Source: Paenibacillus eucommiae
GTDB taxonomy: Bacteria; Bacillota; Bacilli; Paenibacillales; NBRC-103111
Length of the DNA stretch: 64,000 nt
Reading direction: 5' to 3'
Assembly: GCF_017874215.1 (NCBI RefSeq)
Contig: NZ_JAGGLB010000005.1
Location: forward strand, 62,001 to 126,000
The notes beneath the pieces were generated by a model. The model searched no databases, was not told the origin of the DNA, and worked only from the letters and a program-made list of their open reading frames with translations. A program made the position numbers and the translations under genes. Positions 8,939 through 18,590 of the stretch are shown here, piece after piece. Numbering within the stretch: position 1 is the stretch's first letter; each line of letters starts with the position of its first letter.

Positions 8939-10510
8939 GTGAAGCAGAAAAGAAGGGGAAGGCTATGGCTTTCAGTTTTGTTAGTGTTCATCATGGCAAC
9001 ATCGTCAGCATGCAGCTCGTCAGGCGCCAAGGATCCGAAATCTACGGGGGAATCGACGCCGGCCAAAGGCGCTGCAGCCGAAGAGACCAAGACTCCTGTC
9101 GAGGTCGTAGGGCTGAATTGCAATGCGACATTCGATCGGAAGACGCCGGAAGAGAAGCATGTGCACGATATTATTCAGGAAAAAACAGGCGCCGATGTCA
9201 ACCTTGTCTTCTCGGAGGCCGGCCAGTGCGTCACCAAGCGCAATCTGATGCTCTCCTCAGGCGAAAAATTGGAATTCGCTGAAATGTCTATTGCGGATGC
9301 GATACAAGCTTACAATGACGGCGTCATACTGTCGCTCAACGACTTGCTGGATAAATACGGATCGAACTTGAAGAAAAATGTATTACCTGCCGCTTTTGAA
9401 AGAGTGACGTACAACAATCAAATTCTGGGTATTCCGATTGAGACTCCTGTGATCACGCCATACGCTTTGCAAATCCGAACCGATTGGCTGGCCAAGTTAA
9501 ATTTAACGATGCCAAAAACCATTGACGAATATGAAAAGATCATGGAAGCGATTAAAACCGGTGACCCCGACGGAAATGGAAAGGCCGATACCTATGCTTT
9601 GTCGACGGGGTCAGGCGGGACGATTGACATGCTGGAATATGTCTTCGCTCCATTCTTCATGCCGGCAGCTACGGAATGGTGGCAAGATACCGACGGCAAA
9701 ATTAAACCGCCCGAGCTTCACCCGAGCTATAAAGATATGATGGCCAAATTCGTAGAGTGGCAGAAAAAAGGGTATATCTGGCCCGATATGCTGCTCTCTA
9801 CGGCGCCTAAGCAGCAAGAGTTGATCGCACAGAACAAAGCGGGAACCGTGGCAGCCTCATTCTCCGGAACCATCATAAACGCGGTAGAGGTGCTTAGGAA
9901 AACGGTGCCGGATGTCCAATATGTTCCGGTCGCGTTAGAAGGCAAGGGAATCAATAAATTGCCTGCCTCACCTGCCGCCACGTCGGCATGGGTCATTTTC
10001 AAGAAAAACGCCAGTCCCGAAACCGTCATGAAATATTTCGATTACCAGGCAACGCCGGAGGGGAGCGACTTGGTCTACTTCGGGGTTGAAGGCGAGAACT
10101 ACAATCGGGGAACAAATAATACGATCGAATTTATCGCTGAAGATAAGTCGGATCTGTCCAAGGCCAAATATTACGCCAAATACAAGACGGTGTTCATCAA
10201 CTGGCCTGGAAGTCCCGTATGGGCCGCGAATACATGGACACACCAGGAGTACAACTTGAAACGGGAGCAAGTGAACAAGCTGCCGCGCTTTGAACCGATT
10301 GACGCTAAAGTGCTTTACGACAATTCCAAATGGCAATCATTCTCCAAGCTGACGGATCTGAAAACGTATTGGTCCGAGCAGAAGGTAAAAGTATTCAACG
10401 GAGAAATTCCGGTTGAGAATTGGGATAGCATTGTGAAGAAATGGCTGGAGATTGGCGGGCAACAAATGATTGACGACCGAAACGAGCAATTCGCTGAGGC
10501 TGCCAAGTAA
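8939..10510 (+). CDS. Extracellular solute-binding lipoprotein of sugar importer
   Basis: The start is GTG 8939, with AAGGAGG at 8924-8930 deciding it. The N-terminus is a lipoprotein signal (MKQKRRGRLW, hydrophobic core, then lipobox SSAC with the lipidated Cys near residue 25). The mature part, about 500 residues, resembles LplA-type family 1 binding proteins. TPVEVVGLNCNATFDRKTPEE begins the domain and segments such as AFERVTYNNQILGIPIETP are typical. It would deliver an oligosaccharide to the two permeases downstream. A strong stem-loop directly after the stop probably keeps this product in excess over the permeases. Confidence 0.9.
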   Translation: MKQKRRGRLWLSVLLVFIMATSSACSSSGAKDPKSTGESTPAKGAAAEETKTPVEVVGLNCNATFDRKTPEEKHVHDIIQEKTGADVNLVFSEAGQCVTKRNLMLSSGEKLEFAEMSIADAIQAYNDGVILSLNDLLDKYGSNLKKNVLPAAFERVTYNNQILGIPIETPVITPYALQIRTDWLAKLNLTMPKTIDEYEKIMEAIKTGDPDGNGKADTYALSTGSGGTIDMLEYVFAPFFMPAATEWWQDTDGKIKPPELHPSYKDMMAKFVEWQKKGYIWPDMLLSTAPKQQELIAQNKAGTVAASFSGTIINAVEVLRKTVPDVQYVPVALEGKGINKLPASPAATSAWVIFKKNASPETVMKYFDYQATPEGSDLVYFGVEGENYNRGTNNTIEFIAEDKSDLSKAKYYAKYKTVFINWPGSPVWAANTWTHQEYNLKREQVNKLPRFEPIDAKVLYDNSKWQSFSKLTDLKTYWSEQKVKVFNGEIPVENWDSIVKKWLEIGGQQMIDDRNEQFAEAAK

Positions 10511-10520
10511 ACGGATAAAC

Positions 10521-10558
10521 GGGTTCTGCTTCTGTTTGTCTCAGCAGAAGCAGAGCCC
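10521..10558 (+). other. Intercistronic stem-loop after binding-protein gene
   Basis: GGGTTCTGCTTCTG (10521-10534) pairs with CAGAAGCAGAGCCC (10545-10558): 14 pairs with one G-U and a 10-base loop. No long T tract follows. Such hairpins after binding-protein genes usually stabilise the upstream mRNA or partly terminate. Confidence 0.7.
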
Positions 10559-10581
10559 TCTTATGGAAAGGTGTGAGCCGT

Positions 10582-11565
10582 TTGAAATCGATCCCTGTGT
10601 CTTCTTTAAGCAAAGGCATCCGAACGCAAAATCCGCTGGGAACGAAGAAAACGGGCTTCTTCCGCAACCTGTGGAAGTTCAAATTTCTGTATCTATTGCT
10701 GCTTCCCGGTTTGCTGCATGTGCTGTTATTCCATTATGTGCCTATGTACGGCATTGTAATTGCCTTTCAGAATTTCAGCCCGTTTCGCGGTGTCGAATCG
10801 ATATTTATCGATGCCAGATGGGTGGGGATGGACAATTTCGTCCAGTTTTTCAACTCCTATTATTTCGGGCGTATCCTTACCAATACGCTGCTGATCAGCG
10901 CCTACAAGATCATCTTCGGTTTTCCGGCGCCGATTGTGTTTGCTCTTCTGTTGAACGAATTAAGAAGCTCCAAGTTCAAGAAAACCGTACAAACGATCAG
11001 TTATTTGCCGCATTTTCTGTCTTGGGCGATTATTTCCGCTCTGATTCTATCGTTGTTGTCCCCTACAAGCGGCTTGATCGGCAAGATGGTTGCGGAGTTC
11101 AGCGGATTCCAGAGCAATTTGATCTCCGAACCGGATTTTTTTCGCAGCATTCTTGTTTCCAGCGACATTTGGGCGGCACTCGGCTGGGGAAGCATCATTT
11201 ATTTGGCCGCACTGGCGGGAATTGATCCTGCCCAATACGAGTCCGCTAAAATAGATGGCGCTAACCGGTTTCAACAAATGATTCATATCAGCTTGCCGGG
11301 GATGGCCAACATTATTTCCATTCTATTCATATTCGCGGTCGGAGGCATCTTGAATGCCGGCTTCGAACAAGTGTTGCTCTTGTACTCTCCTAATGTATAC
11401 TCCGTTGGAGATATTATCGATACGTACGTATACCGGGAAGGTTTAGAAAATTCAAGGTACTCTTATGCGCAAGCGGTAGGCGTGTTCAAAAACGTCGTTG
11501 GGCTCATATTCCTGCTCGGCACGAACTATATCGTTAAACGCCTCGGGAAGGAGGGCATATGGTAA
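10582..11565 (+). CDS. LplB-type sugar ABC transporter permease
   Basis: This is a six-helix permease of the CUT1 group, about 327 residues. The EAA loop is clear near the C-terminal third (YESAKIDGANRFQQMIHISL followed by PGM). The N-terminus carries the LplB-type LPGLLHVLLFHYVPMYGIVI. TTG 10582 has GGAAAGG 10 bases upstream; GTG 10573 is in frame but only about one base from that site, so the TTG is preferred. It pairs with the permease at 11559, with which it overlaps by 7 bases. No ATPase gene follows, as is usual for these systems. Confidence 0.9.
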   Translation: MKSIPVSSLSKGIRTQNPLGTKKTGFFRNLWKFKFLYLLLLPGLLHVLLFHYVPMYGIVIAFQNFSPFRGVESIFIDARWVGMDNFVQFFNSYYFGRILTNTLLISAYKIIFGFPAPIVFALLLNELRSSKFKKTVQTISYLPHFLSWAIISALILSLLSPTSGLIGKMVAEFSGFQSNLISEPDFFRSILVSSDIWAALGWGSIIYLAALAGIDPAQYESAKIDGANRFQQMIHISLPGMANIISILFIFAVGGILNAGFEQVLLLYSPNVYSVGDIIDTYVYREGLENSRYSYAQAVGVFKNVVGLIFLLGTNYIVKRLGKEGIW

Positions 11566-12428
11566 GACTTAAGCTATTCGATTATGTGAATGCGGCTTTT
11601 CTCATCATGGTATGTTGCTCGATTATCGCTCCTTTTCTGTTCGTCATCAGCCAATCGCTCATGTCCAATGAGGACATCATGCGAAATGGCGTTACATTTT
11701 TTCCGCAGCATGTCGTGTTTGATTCTTATATTTACTTGCTGACAGGCAGCTCCAGAGTGTATCAGGCGTTCGGCAACAGCTTGTTCATTACGTTTTTTGG
11801 CACGTTATTTAGTTTGCTTTTTACGGGCTCGATTGCCTATGCCTTGTCCAAGAAATACTTGCCTTATCGTAACGTAATGACGGCGGTTTTGCTGGCCTCC
11901 ATGTTTTTTGGAGGAGGGCTGATTCCTTCCTACCTCCTTGTCACCGCTCTTGGTTTAAAAAATTCATTATGGGCCGTTATGATTCCGTCTTTTCTCAATG
12001 TTTGGTATGCCTTTTTATTGCGCAACTTCTTTATGGAGATCCCGCAGGAAGTGGAAGAATCCGCACGCATCGACGGGGCGAATGATGTGACCATATTCGC
12101 TAGAATCGCATTGCCGATGTCGATGCCGGCGATTGCGACCATCGGCTTGTTCTATGCGGTCGGTTATTGGAACAGCTGGTTCCCGGCTTCCATTTACTTG
12201 TCCGAACAGAGCAAATGGCCGCTGCAATTGATGCTGAAGTCCATGCTGCTCTCCTTCGATCCGAACATGAGCGGGGTAGCTGAATCGCTGGGGCTGCTCG
12301 CTGCGCTTTCCAAGGATAGCGTCCGCGCCGCGATGATTATAATTACAACGGTGCCAATCCTGCTCGTGTATCCGTTTTTGCAGCGCTATTTTGTGAAAGG
12401 CATGATTGTAGGATCAGTGAAAGGATAA
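11559..12428 (+). CDS. YtcP/LplC-type sugar ABC transporter permease
   Basis: This is the second CUT1 permease, 289 residues with six predicted helices. The EAA loop reads VEESARIDGANDVTIFARIA then LPMS, and the end FLQRYFVKGMIVGSVKG is the family's usual C-terminus. The ATG lies in the stop region of the upstream permease (overlap ATGGTAA), with GGAAGGAGGG upstream, so the two subunits are translationally coupled. Confidence 0.91.
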   Translation: MVRLKLFDYVNAAFLIMVCCSIIAPFLFVISQSLMSNEDIMRNGVTFFPQHVVFDSYIYLLTGSSRVYQAFGNSLFITFFGTLFSLLFTGSIAYALSKKYLPYRNVMTAVLLASMFFGGGLIPSYLLVTALGLKNSLWAVMIPSFLNVWYAFLLRNFFMEIPQEVEESARIDGANDVTIFARIALPMSMPAIATIGLFYAVGYWNSWFPASIYLSEQSKWPLQLMLKSMLLSFDPNMSGVAESLGLLAALSKDSVRAAMIIITTVPILLVYPFLQRYFVKGMIVGSVKG

Positions 12429-12434
12429 CGAAAG

Positions 12435-14930
12435 ATGAGGTGTTGGAAGCTTATGAATGTCATCACTCCTTATGTTCAACTACCGACAACCGCGGGGTAC
12501 GTGGACCGGGATGAAGGTCCGGAGACTACGCCGGTCGGGAATTGGGGCTTTCCGTTTGCTCTTACAGCCGATTATATGGGCCGCAGCTTAGGTTTTCATC
12601 TCGGTGCGGTGACCCAAGTCGATAAGGTCGAATTATGGTGCGCCGGTGTGACTTTAGTCGGAAAAGCGGAAATGTATCGCTTGTATGCCAGCTTGGACAA
12701 TAGGTCGTACACGGAGATCGAATCCTTTCAATTCCTTTCGCGGGTCATCGAAGGACGAACCGTCGATAGTTTTGCATTATCCGGTGTGCGAGCGCAATTT
12801 ATTAAAGTTCACATCCTCGCCGAGGAAGGAAATGGAGTATTTCCTCTTCGCCTGCTTCAGCTCGACGCTAGAGCCTATGCGGTTGACGCGAGCATAGGTT
12901 CTCAATTGCCCGCATTAATCGGATTTAGAAGCGGAGACATCGTCCCCGAAACCGGAGCTCTTCAGGAATGGGGCAGCACCGCCACATTTGCCATAGATTT
13001 CGTGAGAAACAGCGTAGGCATCGATTTGGGCGAAACTCGAGAGGTAGGGAGGATCGATCTGATTAACCGGTACTCCAGCTCCAAGGGGACGGGCAAAGGC
13101 GAAGAATATGCCTTATATTGGAGCGATGATAATGTGACCTATTCGCAAGCGGAGCATGTGGCCTTTACCCAGAAGATCGCCAATTTGCAATTGGTCTACT
13201 CGTTCGAGCTGGAGCAGATCAAGGCCAGATACTTCAAGGTGAATACACGCTTCACGGACGGAGAATCGCATTTTGAGCTCTACGATAACCCCCAATTCAG
13301 AGTGAAAGCGTTCGGTCCAGCTTTTGACAGCCCGGGAGGAGGAAACTCGACAGCGCCGTTTCTTGTAGCACAGCCATTCTCCATCGGATCTCGAACGGAA
13401 TTGTTTATCTCGCGGGACTTGGTGGAGGCCATTGATGGCTTGAGCTATACCTTGCATCCGGGCGTCAAGCATGGGGATCAGCCTATCCTCACGATGGACC
13501 GCCCCTGGGAGGGATACCGGCAGGTGTTGTGGGGGGACGTTTTATTCGATGAAGAGGAGCAGCTGTTCAAGATGTGGTACTTTACCGACACGGGAGGGAG
13601 TACCGAATATTTCCCTCATAGATGGACTCTTCTGTATGCTACTAGCGGGGACGGGATCAACTGGAGCAAACCGTTAACGGGGACCTCCACGAACAACGGG
13701 AAGCCTACCAACGCGGTAGCGATTAGCGGAGCCGTCGAGACGGCCAGCGTCATGAAGGATGTATCCGCACCCCGCAATGAACGGTACCGGATGGTCACGT
13801 TTAATTGGGATAAACGGTATCAAACGATGGTTTCGCCGGACGGGATCAATTGGACGTTCGCAGGGAGCTTCGGTTCGGGCCATGATGTCGCCTCTGCAGT
13901 ATGGGACCCTTATCGCGAGAAGTACGTAGCTTTGCATAAGTGCAGTTTCACGGATCCCGGTTATTTTCATCCCGTACGTCGATTCTTCTACACCACGACA
14001 AGCAGCGACTTTCGAACGTGGACACCGTCCTACCGCAGCTTGAATACGGATGCGAAGGATCAGCTTGTGGATCAGGTAGCCAAGAAGCTGGAGGAGATCG
14101 AGCCGCTCATGGAAGTTCCGGTTAATCGCTCTCTTATGCGGACTGATATGTATGGGGCGGGGCTGTACCCGCATGAGAGCGGGTTGATTGCATTCCCTTG
14201 GGTCTTTTATGCGAATGATGAAGAAGTGTATTACTACACCATCGATGATGGAATCGATGACGTGCAATTGGCGTTTTCGCGCGATGGCAACAATTGGTCG
14301 AGGGAGCTCCGGGAACCGGTTATTCGGCGCGGCGAAGTAAGGACAGCGGGACCGGAGGCCACGGTACAGGACAACGCTGCGGTATCCGATTGGGATTGCG
14401 GATGGATCTATACCGCTTCCAAAGCATTCGACGTAGGCGATGAAGTATGGCTGTATTACAATGGTTCGAACTATACGCATACCCAGCCGGCTCATTTCTA
14501 TGAAATATATCCGGAGGGACATCCACGCGCGGGACAATCCGCCGGGCGATTCGATCACAAGACGGGGACAGGTGCGTTCAGGGGCGAAATCGGGCTGGTA
14601 AAGTGGAAGCGGGATCGCTTCGTGTCCGTCGACGCTGGTCAAGCGGAGGGAGTGCTTACGACGAAACCTATTCAGTTTACCGGCAGTAACCTGCTCTTGA
14701 ATGCCCGGATTGCGGAGGATGGTTACTTGAAAGCGGAATTACTGGACGACCGAGGCAACGTGATTCCCGGTTTTAGTGCAGAGGAGTGCAGGGCTTTAGA
14801 GGGAGATCATATGCATCATCTTGTAAGTTGGTCAGACCATAGTAGTGTTTCTGATCTTGCAGGCAGCGTGATCAAAATCAGGTTTTATCTAAAAGCCGGA
14901 CAGTTGTTTTCCTATCGGTTTGGCGATTGA
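12435..14930 (+). CDS. Discoidin plus five-bladed propeller GH43/32-like protein
   Basis: The 831-residue protein has no signal peptide. Residues about 20-290 look like two discoidin (F5/8 type C-like) beta-sandwich modules, each with the pattern 'G...LG..R.VG.IDL'. The remainder (about 310-800) is a propeller of the GH32/43/62 superfamily with repeats such as WTLLYATSGDGINWSKP, FSRDGNNWSREL and DEVWLYYNGSN. Its opening signature (ELFISRDLVE, then PWEGYRQ) is shared with the next gene (ELFWDEYLID, then PWEGDGC), so the two are distant paralogues. ATG 12435 has AAGGA 9 bases upstream; ATG 12453 is possible. It follows the permease by 6 bases, so it is part of the importer operon. Reaction unknown; intracellular cleavage of the imported glycan is inferred. 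Confidence 0.72.
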   Translation: MRCWKLMNVITPYVQLPTTAGYVDRDEGPETTPVGNWGFPFALTADYMGRSLGFHLGAVTQVDKVELWCAGVTLVGKAEMYRLYASLDNRSYTEIESFQFLSRVIEGRTVDSFALSGVRAQFIKVHILAEEGNGVFPLRLLQLDARAYAVDASIGSQLPALIGFRSGDIVPETGALQEWGSTATFAIDFVRNSVGIDLGETREVGRIDLINRYSSSKGTGKGEEYALYWSDDNVTYSQAEHVAFTQKIANLQLVYSFELEQIKARYFKVNTRFTDGESHFELYDNPQFRVKAFGPAFDSPGGGNSTAPFLVAQPFSIGSRTELFISRDLVEAIDGLSYTLHPGVKHGDQPILTMDRPWEGYRQVLWGDVLFDEEEQLFKMWYFTDTGGSTEYFPHRWTLLYATSGDGINWSKPLTGTSTNNGKPTNAVAISGAVETASVMKDVSAPRNERYRMVTFNWDKRYQTMVSPDGINWTFAGSFGSGHDVASAVWDPYREKYVALHKCSFTDPGYFHPVRRFFYTTTSSDFRTWTPSYRSLNTDAKDQLVDQVAKKLEEIEPLMEVPVNRSLMRTDMYGAGLYPHESGLIAFPWVFYANDEEVYYYTIDDGIDDVQLAFSRDGNNWSRELREPVIRRGEVRTAGPEATVQDNAAVSDWDCGWIYTASKAFDVGDEVWLYYNGSNYTHTQPAHFYEIYPEGHPRAGQSAGRFDHKTGTGAFRGEIGLVKWKRDRFVSVDAGQAEGVLTTKPIQFTGSNLLLNARIAEDGYLKAELLDDRGNVIPGFSAEECRALEGDHMHHLVSWSDHSSVSDLAGSVIKIRFYLKAGQLFSYRFGD

Positions 14931-15014
14931 CAATCGATGGTGCTTATTGCGGCGGATAGTTTAATGCGAATTCACATCGAGGGTGAAAAATTTTTTCAGA
15001 AGGAGAATCCGACT

Positions 15015-16448
15015 ATGACTGATGCGATACGGATCGAAAACCGCCGTGAGCTGTTTTGGGACGAATATTTGATCGATACGGAAAAGACGACCGCAGTCCG
15101 GCAGCTGAACAAGTTTCAGCCGAAGGAAGTCGCGATCCATCACGACGCTCCATGGGAAGGAGACGGGTGCAACTATCATTGCATCGTAAAGGACGACGGC
15201 TTGTTCCGGATGTATTATTTGGGCTGGGAGATGCTGGACCCGGATGTAACTCAGCATGTTACGGGGTCGATTGTCGTATGTTATGCGGAAAGCGAGAACG
15301 GCAAGGATTGGATCAAGCCGGACTTGGGTATTTGCGAATACGGAGGCTCCCGGGACAATAATATCATTCTCGATTCGAATACGGCCAGGTTCGACAACTT
15401 TTACGTATTCAAGGACAATAACCCCGAATGTCCCGACGAGGAGCGCTATAAAGGTACGGCGATCGACTGGAACGACAATTATTTGTGGTGCTTCACAAGC
15501 AAAGACGGCATTCGTTTTCGAAAAGCGTGGCGGATGACGAATCAAGGTAAGTTCGATACGCTGAATGTTGCATTCTGGGATGCTCTAGCAAATAAATACA
15601 GATGTTATATTCGCGATTTTCACGATATTCCGGGCAATGACTGGAACGCAGGTATCAGGGACATCCGCTGGATGGAATCGGCCGATTTTAAACAATGGAC
15701 GAATCCCGAACGGCTTGATTTCGGAGATGGCGAGGACTACCCGCTCTATACGAATGTCGTTCAGCCGTATGATCGGGCTCCGCATCTCTTTGTCGGCTTC
15801 CCGTCCCGCTATGTGGAAAAGAAAGAGTGGACGCCGAACTTCGACGATTTTGCAGGTGCGCAAAGCCGAAAAAAAAGGATGGGCGTGCATCCTAGATACG
15901 GGCTGGCCATTACGGACTGCGTATTCATGAGCTCCCGCGACGGGCGTAGCTGGAACCGCTGGGACGAGGCGTTTATGACGCCGGGACTCGAGCATCCGTA
16001 CAACTGGGTGTACGGCGACTGTTTTCCTGCCGTCGGCATGATCGAAACCGGAAGCGATCTCCTTCCATACGCTCCGAACGAGCTTTCAATGTACGCCAAA
16101 GAAGGGCATTGGTCGCAAAAACCTGCGAGGCTGAGGCGCTATACGATCAGGATAGACGGTTTTGTGTCTTATAAAGCGACGTATAAGCCTTGTAAAATAA
16201 CGACTAAGCCGTTCATCTATGAAGGCAGCCGGCTATCGGTCAACTTCGCTACTTCTGCGAGAGGTTATATGAAAGTTAAGCTTGCTTCCGGGGATCAGAC
16301 GATAAACTCCATCGAGTTGTTTGGAGACTCCCTCGACAAAACGGTTGTTTTTATGGACGGCGATCCTTCGTCCTTGTCTGGCAAACCAGTAATTATGGAA
16401 ATAACGATGAGCGATGCGGAGCTTTATTCTTTCAAATTTAATGAATAG
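15015..16448 (+). CDS. Propeller GH43/32-like protein, short paralogue
   Basis: The start is ATG 15015: AGAAGGAG lies 9 bases upstream, so the longer frame from 14937 is unlikely. The 478-residue protein has no signal peptide. It shows the five-bladed propeller pattern of uncharacterised GH32/43-like proteins: ELFWDEYLID then HHDAPWEG at the start, repeated W/Y-rich blades (CFTSKDGIRFRKAWR, FMSSRDGRSWNRWDEAF) and conserved acidic residues in each blade. A C-terminal beta-sandwich (residues about 390-478) closes it. Last gene of the importer operon; no strong terminator follows. Its partner upstream carries the same core plus discoidin modules. Confidence 0.72.
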   Translation: MTDAIRIENRRELFWDEYLIDTEKTTAVRQLNKFQPKEVAIHHDAPWEGDGCNYHCIVKDDGLFRMYYLGWEMLDPDVTQHVTGSIVVCYAESENGKDWIKPDLGICEYGGSRDNNIILDSNTARFDNFYVFKDNNPECPDEERYKGTAIDWNDNYLWCFTSKDGIRFRKAWRMTNQGKFDTLNVAFWDALANKYRCYIRDFHDIPGNDWNAGIRDIRWMESADFKQWTNPERLDFGDGEDYPLYTNVVQPYDRAPHLFVGFPSRYVEKKEWTPNFDDFAGAQSRKKRMGVHPRYGLAITDCVFMSSRDGRSWNRWDEAFMTPGLEHPYNWVYGDCFPAVGMIETGSDLLPYAPNELSMYAKEGHWSQKPARLRRYTIRIDGFVSYKATYKPCKITTKPFIYEGSRLSVNFATSARGYMKVKLASGDQTINSIELFGDSLDKTVVFMDGDPSSLSGKPVIMEITMSDAELYSFKFNE

Positions 16449-16639
16449 GTTAGGTCGTCTTGTGGGTGATAACTCAGTGACGGAACAACAATAATCATAT
16501 GGTTAGACCATTCGGGGACATTATTACGCAGTTAACCAAATGCTAGGCCCGAAATGTTTCTTATTTCAAAAGCAACCTTTATTCACATACAGCGTCTAAC
16601 TTAAAAGGAAGATTAATCCTTTTTGGGGAGGCGCTTTTT

Positions 16640-18574
16640 TTGAGGTTATCGAAATTCATATCCATTTGTACGGCACTCAGTATGTTACTGCTATTGTTAG
16701 TATCCATTGTAGATACATCCACATCTTTATCTAGTGCATCTGCTGAGCCCGACAGCGCCACGTCCAAGTCTATGACCATCACGACCCAGGAACAGGTGAT
16801 AACAAGGGTAAGGGATTTGAAGCTCATTCCAGCAGGAACTGAAGTGACGGATGTTAGAGCAGAAGGCGCTTCTTCTGATCAGATGAAGTGGTCATTGAGC
16901 TTTGCGGGACCCGTCAAAAATGCTTATGGACAGCTTTTGCATAGCGGGTCTGTGATTCTGAATGCAGCCGACGGTTTCGTCCTGGGATATAACGAAGCAA
17001 AGAGTAAGCCTGATAAGGATTGGTCTAAAGAGGTATTTAAAGAGTTTGATGCTAAAGATGAAAAGGTAAGCCGAGATGAGGCTGTTGTCATTGCTGAGTC
17101 TTTCATTGCTAGCTACGCAAGGAAGCTTAATGCGGCCTGGATACTTAATCCCTACCCTGAACCAGGGAAGGACACGAGATTTGAAGACCTGTCTTTGCGC
17201 AAGATCCGCTTCAATCTTTCCCACGATGGTATCCCTTATGGTCATACTTCCTCCATTTACGTTGACCGAATAACGGGTGAAGTAGCTAACTACTATTTGA
17301 GTTGGAACGAGGATAACGAGTTCCCTGATATTAACAACGTTATTCCTCTAGAAACTGCTCAAAATCTCTTTTTTGACAAGCTCAGACCTGTTTTACGTTT
17401 CTATTGGATGGATCAAAAGCCATGGCTCTTATATTCACTGGAATCTTTAACCTTGGATGCTGTAAAGGGCACCTTTAAAGAGTATGATGAACAGCACTAT
17501 GATCCTGACAAGTGGAAGCCAATAAGCCTCACTCAGCTGAAGTCAGGACAGGGTAATTCGACGAGTGGTGGCGCAGTTCCTTCCCCGGCTGCCAAGCCAG
17601 CTATAGATGAACAAACAGCAAGAGCTAGTGCTATAGCTTATCTCAAAAAGGTATACCCGGCTTATGCCGATCAGCTATCTGAACGTTACGTTAGTCTTTA
17701 TAAGGATAACAACATGCTGTATTTTAGCTTTGAAAGAGGAACGAGCGGGATCCCTATTGTAGGGGAATCCGTGGATATACAGATTGATGCAGCGAATGGC
17801 AAGCTGGTCAGAATAGATTCAAAGCTATCTGAACATGTTTACCCCAATAAAGTCGTGCCTGCTATTACGCCGGAAAGAGCCAAGCGATTATTGCTGGCGC
17901 TTTATGATATTGAGCTCAGGTATGATGATGGGCAGGTTGGCAAGAAACATTTGGTTTATCAAATGATACCCAAGCCATCTACGCCACTCTTCTATACGGG
18001 AGATGTGCCCTATCTGGATGCGAATGATGGAGCCTGGCGGAATTTTCTAGGCCATGTCTTCACAGAGCCCATACCTACAGCCAGTGATTGGCTGAGCGAG
18101 ATCTTATCTTCGCCGAAGAGGATTACCTATCAAGCAGCTGTAGTCCTGGACGGAAAGCTGCTGCGCCTTAAGGATGAGCCCATCATTCATAAGGACTCAA
18201 CGCTAATGCCCTTCCGTGAGCTGTTTCAGCATATGGGAGCCACGGTTGCCTGGGAGGCAGCTAGCCGCAAGATTACAGCCAGGACGAAGGATACTCTGCT
18301 GGAGCTGACACTGGATAGCAAGACTGCTTACATCAATGGAACGCCTTATACACTGGAAGTTCCGGCACAGCTGGTAGATCAGCGCACCTACATCCCGGCA
18401 AGATTTGCAGCAGAAGCACTCGGAGTGAAGGTGATGTGGGAGGCCTCGTCAAGGCTTGTAATTATGAATACAGATCATACAAATCCTTCTTCCAAGCCTA
18501 TGACAGGAGCAGCTCTTAAGCAGCTTCGCCTGGAAGCCCAACAGAATTGGGAAGAGAAGCATTGGCAATACTAA
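16640..18574 (+). CDS. YcdB/YcdC-repeat protein with copper-amine-oxidase-like stalk domain
   Basis: TTG 16640 follows GGGGAGG at 16625-16631. The N-terminus is a signal peptide (hydrophobic run to about residue 30, cleavage near ASA). Two YcdB/YcdC-type (PepSY-like) regions follow: about 50-260 (VSRDEAVVIAESFI, GEVANYYLSWN) and about 310-430 (ASAIAYLKKVYP, GKLVRIDS). The last 130 residues are a copper-amine-oxidase N-domain-like fold (STLMPFRELFQHMGATVAWE, RTYIPARFAAEALGVKVMWE), which in Paenibacillus marks exported proteins and does not bind copper. Likely an envelope or protease-regulating protein; the exact role is unknown. Confidence 0.82.
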   Translation: MRLSKFISICTALSMLLLLLVSIVDTSTSLSSASAEPDSATSKSMTITTQEQVITRVRDLKLIPAGTEVTDVRAEGASSDQMKWSLSFAGPVKNAYGQLLHSGSVILNAADGFVLGYNEAKSKPDKDWSKEVFKEFDAKDEKVSRDEAVVIAESFIASYARKLNAAWILNPYPEPGKDTRFEDLSLRKIRFNLSHDGIPYGHTSSIYVDRITGEVANYYLSWNEDNEFPDINNVIPLETAQNLFFDKLRPVLRFYWMDQKPWLLYSLESLTLDAVKGTFKEYDEQHYDPDKWKPISLTQLKSGQGNSTSGGAVPSPAAKPAIDEQTARASAIAYLKKVYPAYADQLSERYVSLYKDNNMLYFSFERGTSGIPIVGESVDIQIDAANGKLVRIDSKLSEHVYPNKVVPAITPERAKRLLLALYDIELRYDDGQVGKKHLVYQMIPKPSTPLFYTGDVPYLDANDGAWRNFLGHVFTEPIPTASDWLSEILSSPKRITYQAAVVLDGKLLRLKDEPIIHKDSTLMPFRELFQHMGATVAWEAASRKITARTKDTLLELTLDSKTAYINGTPYTLEVPAQLVDQRTYIPARFAAEALGVKVMWEASSRLVIMNTDHTNPSSKPMTGAALKQLRLEAQQNWEEKHWQY

Positions 18575-18590
18575 TGCGCGGACGGTCCCT

